A stretch of 41,671 bases of DNA from NCBI GenBank assembly GCA_018066805.1, contig JAGPVX010000069.1, forward strand, positions 1 to 41,671. Reading direction: 5' to 3'. Source of the stretch: Paraperlucidibaca sp. GTDB taxonomy: Bacteria > Pseudomonadota > Gammaproteobacteria > Pseudomonadales > Moraxellaceae. Shown piece by piece: positions 35,800-41,671 of the stretch. Within the stretch, counting starts at the first letter, position 1; each line of letters starts with the position of its first letter. Below the pieces are notes generated by a model, which worked only from the letters and a program-made list of their open reading frames with translations, made no database searches and was not told the origin of the DNA. The translations under genes and the position numbers were made by a program.

Positions 35800-37227
35800 T
35801 TAGCGCGCATTAGCCGGCGATGGCAGCAGGCGCGACAAAAATGTCGCGCCAAACCACATGCCAATAATGCTCGCCAACAAGCCCGCCAACTGCGGTGGCC
35901 AAATGCCTTCAGCCGCCCATAACTCAAAGCTCAACCACACCAAAACACCAAACGCCATTGAGGTGAGCGCGCCGGCACGATTGGCTTTAGACCAATAAAT
36001 ACCCGCCGTGAGCGGAACAAACACAGCCACCAAAGTGACTTTGTATGCGTTCTCAACCATTTCAAAAATAGTCGCGTCTGACTGCATGGCATACCAGCCA
36101 ATAAAAGTGCCAAAGCCTAAAACCACTGCGCGCAACATGAACAAAAACTGCTTATCGGTTTGTGCTGGCAACAAAGGTTTCAGTAAGTTTTCAGTAAATA
36201 CCGTCGATGGTGCAAGTAAGGTTCCTGAGGCTGTAGACATAATCGCCGACAGCAATGCGCCAAAAAACAACACCTGCATAAGCAGCGGTAAGTCATTCTG
36301 GATAAACGTCGGCAATACCTGTTGCGGATCCTCGCCCATCACGCGTTCGACCATGGCTGGGTCAATCACAACGGCGGCATAGGTCAAAAACAACGGCACC
36401 ATGCAAAATAGTAAATAACCAACACCACCCAAAATTGAGCCGGCAACCGCGATATTTTCATTTTTTGCCGTATTCATGCGCTGAAACACGTCTTGCTGCG
36501 GAATAGAGCCCAGCGCTAACGTCACGAAAGCACCAATCCACGCGAGCATGGAGGCCGCTGACATTTCCGGCCAAAAATCCTCGAACTTACCGGCAGCTTG
36601 CGCATGATCGACGACAACCATCACGCCTCCGGCATTGCCAGCCACCACATACGTAATAACTAACAGTGCGACAATAATGATGATCATTTGTACAAAGCTC
36701 GTCACTGCCACCGACCACATGCCACCAAACATGGTGTAAAAAATCACAATAGCCGAGCCAATCAAAATACCTTCGTCATGACTAATGCTACCGCCACTTA
36801 AGCTGCTAAAAATCACGCCAAGTGCAATCATCTGCGCTGATACCCAGCCCAAGTAAGACAACATAATGGCAACCGACGTAATGACCTCAGCCTCGCGACC
36901 ATAGCGATCGCGGAAAAAGTCACCAATGGTTAGTAGGTTGCGGCGATACAGCGCACGCGCAAAAAACATACCGGCAAAAATCAAACAAAATGCGGCACCA
37001 AAGGGGTCGGCAACAATGCCACCCAACCCTTCATCGAGAAAGGTAGATGGCGCGCCGAGAATCGATTCAGAACCAAACCAAGTAGCAAACATGGTGGCGG
37101 TGACCACGCTGAGTGGCAAGCTACGGCCTGCTGAAATAAAATCGCGCGAGTTTTTTACCCGCAAAGTGGCCAATAAGCCGATGGCGATGGACACCACTAA
37201 GTAGGCAATTACAAAGGTATTTAACAT
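35800..37227 (-). CDS. Sodium:solute symporter family protein
   Basis: This 475-residue integral membrane protein of the SSS family has about 13 hydrophobic helices and the conserved segments SRDFISAGRSLPL (near residue 22-34), TATMFATWFGSESILGAPS and GDFFRDRYGREAEV. SSS proteins import a solute with Na+; the substrate (amino acid, sugar, organic acid or nucleobase) cannot be told. The ATG at 37227 has GGAG about 10 nt upstream; a start at 37260 adds a charged stretch that does not fit. It is 94 nt downstream of pdxB, with no clear promoter seen between. Confidence 0.88.
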   Translation of the reverse strand: MLNTFVIAYLVVSIAIGLLATLRVKNSRDFISAGRSLPLSVVTATMFATWFGSESILGAPSTFLDEGLGGIVADPFGAAFCLIFAGMFFARALYRRNLLTIGDFFRDRYGREAEVITSVAIMLSYLGWVSAQMIALGVIFSSLSGGSISHDEGILIGSAIVIFYTMFGGMWSVAVTSFVQMIIIIVALLVITYVVAGNAGGVMVVVDHAQAAGKFEDFWPEMSAASMLAWIGAFVTLALGSIPQQDVFQRMNTAKNENIAVAGSILGGVGYLLFCMVPLFLTYAAVVIDPAMVERVMGEDPQQVLPTFIQNDLPLLMQVLFFGALLSAIMSTASGTLLAPSTVFTENLLKPLLPAQTDKQFLFMLRAVVLGFGTFIGWYAMQSDATIFEMVENAYKVTLVAVFVPLTAGIYWSKANRAGALTSMAFGVLVWLSFELWAAEGIWPPQLAGLLASIIGMWFGATFLSRLLPSPANAR

Positions 37228-37321
37228 GCTGTTTGGTCTCCAACAGCGCATCCATGGCACCGACGATAGGTGCTTAGGGAGTGGGCAGTCACGCGTCTAC
37301 TGACGCCATTTTTTGCGCATG

Positions 37322-38524
37322 CTAACAGCAGAAACCAAGATCAGTAAGTAGTTGCTGCGCGGATGAGGCTTTTGCCACGCCAAAGATGCGATGAGCAGCG
37401 ATTTCGCGGCGCGTGGCATAGTGTTTGCGCAAGTCATCAAAAGCGCTAGCTTGGCCGGGGTAAGCCGCAACAGCAGCGCGTAAACGCTGGTCATCGCCTT
37501 CGCAATCAACCACCTGCGCCATTATGGCGGCATAAGGCGCAACCAGATGCTCGGCGCTAGCGGCAGACCATTGCAGCACTGGCGGCGCTTGCGCAGGGAT
37601 AATATCCGCCAGCTCACCAACCTGCTCATAGCCGAGTAAGGCCGCAGCTTTGGCGGTAATCTGCCAAGTGCCACGCCACTTCCCCTCTAAGCTATGGCCG
37701 GCGATATGCGGGCTAACTTGCTGGCAAGCTTCAATAACCTCTAGAGCCGGCACAGGCTCATTAGGCAGTACATCGAGTAAGGCGATGCCTTTTTGCAGAT
37801 ACGCCGCCAATGCATCGGCTTCAATGACATCGCCACGGCCTGCGTTAATCAGCCAAGCCCCCGGTTTTAATAATGCCAATCGCTCAGCATTAAACAGATG
37901 GTGAGTCGGCGCTAAGCCAGCGCGCGTGAGCGGTGTGTGCAGGCATACGATATCGACTGTTGGTAGTAATGAAGCTAAGTTTTGCCAGTCCGACACAGCT
38001 AAGTCAGCTTTATCACTCCGGCTTAATAGTGGATCGCAGCCCACGACCTGAAGCCCAAGTGCCGACAACAATGCCGCAACACGACGACCCACTTGCCCCA
38101 TGCCAACCACGCCAACGCGCTTGCCGCGCAGCTCAGCCAAGGTCATCTCTGGCTCACGCGCTGCCTGCCTTAGCACCGTTGCTAAAACCCATTCAGCCAC
38201 CGCCTGCGCATTGCAGCCAGGCGCTGTAGACCATGCCACGCCTGCCGCCTTAAGCGCATCAAGGTCTAAATGGTCTTGGCCAATGGTCGCGCTGCCGACA
38301 AAGCGCAATGCATTGGCCTCAGCCAACAGCTCGGCATCGACACGAGTAATCGAGCGCACAAGCAAGAGCTGGACATCTCTCAAGGCAGATGCCTGCATGC
38401 TGCGCCCTGCCATGCGAGCGATAGCAAACTCAGGTGCGCGGCCTTGAGCATCACGCCATTGCGACAAACACGCCTCAACTCCGGGCATCATGTCATCTGC
38501 TAATACTGTGACTTTTGCTTGCAT
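37322..38524 (-). CDS. pdxB: Erythronate-4-phosphate dehydrogenase
   Basis: PdxB oxidises 4-phospho-erythronate, the second step of DXP-dependent pyridoxal phosphate synthesis. The protein, about 400 residues, has a D-2-hydroxyacid dehydrogenase fold: GSATIGQDHLDLD, the Rossmann motif GVVGMGQVGRRV, NAGRGDVIE (catalytic Arg), DVLPNEP (Glu) and SPHIAGHSLEGK (His), followed by the PdxB-specific C-terminal dimerisation domain. I chose the ATG at 38524 out of three close in-frame ATGs, because it gives the usual short N-terminus before VTVLADDMMPG. It is divergent from the Nudix gene with 102 nt between. Confidence 0.94.
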   Translation of the reverse strand: MQAKVTVLADDMMPGVEACLSQWRDAQGRAPEFAIARMAGRSMQASALRDVQLLLVRSITRVDAELLAEANALRFVGSATIGQDHLDLDALKAAGVAWSTAPGCNAQAVAEWVLATVLRQAAREPEMTLAELRGKRVGVVGMGQVGRRVAALLSALGLQVVGCDPLLSRSDKADLAVSDWQNLASLLPTVDIVCLHTPLTRAGLAPTHHLFNAERLALLKPGAWLINAGRGDVIEADALAAYLQKGIALLDVLPNEPVPALEVIEACQQVSPHIAGHSLEGKWRGTWQITAKAAALLGYEQVGELADIIPAQAPPVLQWSAASAEHLVAPYAAIMAQVVDCEGDDQRLRAAVAAYPGQASAFDDLRKHYATRREIAAHRIFGVAKASSAQQLLTDLGFCC

Positions 38525-38626
38525 GGCCATACTCATTGACAGAAAACTGCTCGAGTATGCCATTGCCTATCGGCACAGCGCCGATGCATTCGCTACACTA
38601 GACAAAATTTTTCGAGACTTGCTTAC

Positions 38627-39514
38627 ATGTCGCATCCGCTCATCGCCGACATCCTCAATTTTCTCCAGAAAATGCCGCGCTTTACACCGCTCGATGAATT
38701 GCGCCTGCATATTGACGATGTTGCCGTGGGATGGGTAAAGCCTGCCATCGCCGATGCTCTTGTGGCGATAGCCGGCGCACATGCCATGCGCAAAACCGAA
38801 TCGCTACATTTGCGCGCCGCTAGCGATGGCGTCGGCCGTAGCATCGTCGTGCAAGGCTGGGCACATGCGCTGCATGAGCAAGGCTTGCTGCAGAACTGGC
38901 GCGATGAGCCAATGACACTGATGCATCAAGGCCACAGCTTTCTCACCACCGAGCGCGCGGCATTTCGCAGCTTAGGCATGGCCACACAGTCGGTGCATTT
39001 AAATGGCTGGCTGACCAGCCCAGATGGTATGCAAATTTGGGTTGCCGAGCGCAGCCATCACAAGTTTGTTGACCCCGGCAAGCTCGACAACTTGGTTGGT
39101 GGCGGCTTGGCTTCTGGTGAATCTTTAGCTGTTGGCTTGGCGCGTGAGGCATGGGAAGAAGCAGGTTTACTGTTTCGCCACATCCCATCGCCAGTCACTC
39201 AGCTGCATATTTGCCGGCGTATCGGCGAGGGCCTGCAAGACGAATGCATTCATGTCTTCGATGCCTATTTACCTGCTCACTTCATCGCTCTAAACCAAGA
39301 TGGTGAAGTCGCCCATGCCGGCCTAATGCCAGTTGAAGATGCACTTATGCTCGTGCTTGGCGGACGCTACACGTGGGATGCCGCACTGGTATTTATCTAC
39401 GGCTTGCTACGCCAACGCTATTTTGGCCGCGATGGTAATGCCATCATTCACCAAACTTTAATTGAACTTGGCCACTTAAAACCCAAGCATCTCGCCCGCG
39501 GCCTTTCGCAATGA
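38627..39514 (+). CDS. Nudix hydrolase with N-terminal DUF4743 domain
   Basis: The 295-residue protein has a DUF4743-like N-terminal domain (residues 1-120) and a Nudix hydrolase domain with a full Nudix box at 159-181 (G-x5-E-x7-REAWEEAGL). Proteins of this layout resemble eukaryotic Nudt20/TNR3-type enzymes that hydrolyse thiamine diphosphate or related compounds. The exact substrate here is not known. Its stop overlaps the MATE gene start (ATGA), so the two are co-translated. A link with pdxB (vitamin B6) across the divergent region is only positional. Confidence 0.85.
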   Translation: MSHPLIADILNFLQKMPRFTPLDELRLHIDDVAVGWVKPAIADALVAIAGAHAMRKTESLHLRAASDGVGRSIVVQGWAHALHEQGLLQNWRDEPMTLMHQGHSFLTTERAAFRSLGMATQSVHLNGWLTSPDGMQIWVAERSHHKFVDPGKLDNLVGGGLASGESLAVGLAREAWEEAGLLFRHIPSPVTQLHICRRIGEGLQDECIHVFDAYLPAHFIALNQDGEVAHAGLMPVEDALMLVLGGRYTWDAALVFIYGLLRQRYFGRDGNAIIHQTLIELGHLKPKHLARGLSQ

Positions 39515-40938
39515 GCGCGCCCGATGCTCAGGTGCCTAGCGCACCGCTAACCACGCGCGCGGAATTAAAAGCACTCAGCCTACTCACTGCACCGATTTTA
39601 GTCAGTCAGCTCGCTCAAGCCGCCTACGGTTTTATCGACACGCTAATGGCCAGCCAAGTTTCGCCCATGGATCTCGCCGCCGTCGCTGTCGGCTCCGGCA
39701 TTTGGCTGCCTTTGTTTCTATTAACCACAGGCATCTTGCTCGCCACCACGCCGTTGGTTGCCGAAGCTCACGGCGGCAATCAGCGCCAACGCATTGCCGG
39801 CATTACGCATCAGGCGCTTTGGTTGGCGCTGGGCGTCGGCGTCATCGGCTTCTTTGCAATGCGCCATGCCTACCCAATATTTGAGTGGCTAGGTGTGCCG
39901 CAAGAACTGCGCGAGCTGACTCAGCAATACTTGCTTGGCGTATCGTGGGGCATGCCCGCAGTGGGCTTATTTTTTGCCTTACGCTGCTACTGCGAAGCAC
40001 AAGGCCAACCGACTCCGGTAATGGTCATTAGCGTGAGTGGACTCACGCTCAATGTCGCCTTCAATATGCTGTTTATTCACGGCAGCGAGGCGGTGAGCTG
40101 GCTATCGTGGATGCCCGTGCACATCCCGGCCATGGGCGGCCCCGGCTGTGGTTGGGCGACATCAATCGTACTGTGGCTGATGTCAGGCATCATGCTCAGC
40201 TATTTGCTGCTTAGCCGCCGCTTCAAGCATTCACGCTTGATGCAGGCTTGGGAGCCGCCAAGATGGTCGGAAATTAAAATCATTGCGGCGCTAGGCCTGC
40301 CGATTGGTTTGGCGATTTTCTTTGAGGTCAGCTCATTTGCATTAGTTGCGGTGCTAGTCAGCCCGCAAGGTGCACTCGCTGTGGCCGGCCACCAAGTCGC
40401 GCTATCGGTGACCTCATTATTATTTATGGTGCCGCTGAGTGTGGCAATTGCGCTGACTATTCGTGTAGGCCAGTTTTATGGCGCGCGCGACTTTGCCGCG
40501 ATATTGCATGTTCGACGCATTGGTCTTATCGCCACAACCTGTATTGCTGCCTGTATGGCATTGATTTTACTCTTTGGCCGCAACGCCATTACCGCTGTTT
40601 ATACCGACGATATGGCGGTGCGCGAATTAGCCACGCAGCTCATGTTATTTGCTGTTGCCTATCAAATTTTTGATGCGCTACAAGTGGCCGCGGCTGGCTG
40701 CTTACGCGGCCTACAAGATACGCAAAGCCCGATGCGACTGACGCTCTTTGCCTATTGGGTTATCGCAATTCCAGTGGGGTATTTGGCCGGCAGCACAGAC
40801 TTTTTTGGCGGCCACTCGTGGGGCCCACACGGCTATTGGTTCGGCTTGGTGCTGGGCCTAACTGTGGCGAGTATTTTGCTCACATGGCAGCTCGGCAGCA
40901 CGCTAAAAATCATCAAGGCACGATGGCAAATCGCTTAA
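39511..40938 (+). CDS. MATE family efflux transporter (NorM-like)
   Basis: The protein has 475 residues and about 12 hydrophobic helices in two halves. MatE features are visible: LTAPILVSQLAQAAYGFIDTLMA near residues 23-45, IRVGQFYGARDF in the second half, and a CLRGLQDTQSPM loop. MATE proteins export cationic drugs or metabolites with Na+ or H+. It starts within the stop codon of the Nudix gene and is probably in the same operon. The closest named relatives are NorM-type, but I have not assigned a symbol because the substrate is unknown. Confidence 0.9.
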   Translation: MSAPDAQVPSAPLTTRAELKALSLLTAPILVSQLAQAAYGFIDTLMASQVSPMDLAAVAVGSGIWLPLFLLTTGILLATTPLVAEAHGGNQRQRIAGITHQALWLALGVGVIGFFAMRHAYPIFEWLGVPQELRELTQQYLLGVSWGMPAVGLFFALRCYCEAQGQPTPVMVISVSGLTLNVAFNMLFIHGSEAVSWLSWMPVHIPAMGGPGCGWATSIVLWLMSGIMLSYLLLSRRFKHSRLMQAWEPPRWSEIKIIAALGLPIGLAIFFEVSSFALVAVLVSPQGALAVAGHQVALSVTSLLFMVPLSVAIALTIRVGQFYGARDFAAILHVRRIGLIATTCIAACMALILLFGRNAITAVYTDDMAVRELATQLMLFAVAYQIFDALQVAAAGCLRGLQDTQSPMRLTLFAYWVIAIPVGYLAGSTDFFGGHSWGPHGYWFGLVLGLTVASILLTWQLGSTLKIIKARWQIA

Positions 40939-40963
40939 CGCGCGGCATAGGCTTTTTAAGAGC

Positions 40964-41218
40964 TTAGCCTTTGCGTAGCTCGTAGCGGTATTGGCCGGGC
41001 TCAGGCTCGTCTGCCTGCAACAGCTCATGACCAAGAAATTGGCAGAACTTCGGAATATCTCGCGTAGTCGATGGGTCGGTAGCGAGCACTAACAAGTGCT
41101 CGCCCGACTGCATTTCACGCACGCGTTTGTGCAGCATCATCACCGGCTCAGGGCAGCGTAGGCCGCGCGCATCCAGTGTGCTTAGTGCATCGCTCACTGG
41201 TTTTTCATTCTCATGCAT
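40964..41218 (-). CDS. tusA: TusA-family sulfurtransferase
   Basis: TusA carries persulfide sulfur to TusBCD and on to 2-thiouridine in tRNA, or to other sulfur acceptors. The 84-residue protein has the family motif [13 protein letters not shown] with the sulfur-carrying Cys22 and a [26 protein letters not shown] segment as in TusA. The ATG at 41218 has GAGGT at a good distance. It follows the MFS gene on the same strand, separated by 27 nt, so it may be the last gene of a transcript. Confidence 0.9.
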   Translation of the reverse strand: MHENEKPVSDALSTLDARGLRCPEPVMMLHKRVREMQSGEHLLVLATDPSTTRDIPKFCQFLGHELLQADEPEPGQYRYELRKG

Positions 41219-41245
41219 CAAGACAACCTCATGTTCATCTGCCAG

Positions 41246-41671
41246 CTATTTAGCCTCAACAAACTCATCTGGCTCACGCGTAAAACGCCACGCCGGATAC
41301 AACATAAATACGCCAACCGCAGCGGCAATCAAGAAATGATCAGCATAGCCAACGGTCTCAGCAAGTAAGCCTGCGGGCAAATAAAACGAGCCACCAAATA
41401 GTGCAAGCAAACTTACCTGTAGCGTGAAATCAACGCCGGCATGAGCTTGGCGCGCTCGATCCATTACTGCCGATAGCAACGCTGCCATCGCCATGCCGCC
41501 GGCGAAATGTTCAAGCGCATTGACCGCGACAGCAGTACTAGTAGCGCTCAAGCCGGCAACGCCATAACCCATCGCAGGAATAGCGTAACAAGCAATAGCG
41601 ACGCATTGAAAAACACCAAACCACACCAAGCCTTGGCGGCGACCGATTGTTTGCAGCCAATAACCACCGAG
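41246..41671 (-). CDS. MFS transporter, C-terminal part (AmpG/PAT-like), 5' end outside window
   Basis: The minus-strand frame is open from the window edge to the stop at 41246, giving 141 residues. It has four hydrophobic segments and the WLQTIGRRQGLVWF loop with the short charged cluster between helices typical of MFS carriers. The pattern EHFAGGMAMAALLSAVMDRAR resembles AmpG/PAT-family peptide or acyl-CoA importers. The N-terminal two-thirds lie outside the window, so the assignment to AmpG itself is uncertain. TusA lies 27 nt downstream on the same strand. Confidence 0.65.
   Translation of the reverse strand, partial: LGGYWLQTIGRRQGLVWFGVFQCVAIACYAIPAMGYGVAGLSATSTAVAVNALEHFAGGMAMAALLSAVMDRARQAHAGVDFTLQVSLLALFGGSFYLPAGLLAETVGYADHFLIAAAVGVFMLYPAWRFTREPDEFVEAK

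Overview
The window reads as a dense chromosomal segment of a gammaproteobacterium, with base composition near 55% G+C in lines I counted. The genes wrbA, hda, purM/purN, dcd/apbC/metG, argG/pyrC/rnt and pdxB occur in combinations familiar from Pseudomonas-like and marine gammaproteobacteria. A marine Cellvibrionales/Spongiibacteraceae-type lineage is my guess from this gene content, not something the sequence proves. No rRNA, tRNA, CRISPR array or complete insertion sequence was seen.

Layout. Bases 1-4.1 kb (minus): the start of a choice-of-anchor-I lipoprotein, rnk, class I fumarase and a YihY/BrkB membrane protein. 4.2-9.9 kb: wrbA and a DUF2069 protein converge on hda and an AI-2E permease, which diverge from purM-purN-DUF3108. 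9.95-17.2 kb: acyl-CoA dehydrogenase, dcd, apbC and a flavin amine oxidase (minus), then divergent metG with a strong terminator. 17.3-24.2 kb is an accessory block: a class I HMG-CoA reductase with an HD-domain gene, a divergent PF10118 diiron-type hydrolase, a short run of integron-type gene cassettes (csaA, an NAD(P)H oxidoreductase, a small AT-rich membrane protein), and a pair encoding an alpha/beta hydrolase and an FAAH-like amidase. 24.2-28.4 kb: an orphan RnfB-like ferredoxin, nth and a large DUF748/AsmA-like envelope protein. 28.4-34.0 kb (minus): GGDEF cyclase, argG, a PhaC-like protein with a cysteine nucleophile, and an acyl-CoA synthetase. 34.1-41.7 kb: pyrC-rnt, a sodium:solute symporter, pdxB, a DUF4743-Nudix hydrolase, a MATE exporter, tusA and the end of an MFS permease.

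The most notable structure is at 20.07-21.59 kb. Three same-strand genes are separated by attC-like sites. One site closely resembles the attC of class 1 integron aadA cassettes as I remember it. No integrase is visible, so this looks like a small attC cluster lacking an integrase (a CALIN). It lies in a block that separates dcd-apbC-metG from rnfB-nth, two groups that are much closer in some relatives and there include the full rnf operon. Other points of interest are the HMG-CoA reductase in an otherwise MEP-type lineage, start or stop codons embedded in inverted repeats, and a shared -10/discriminator pattern before purM, metG and argG.
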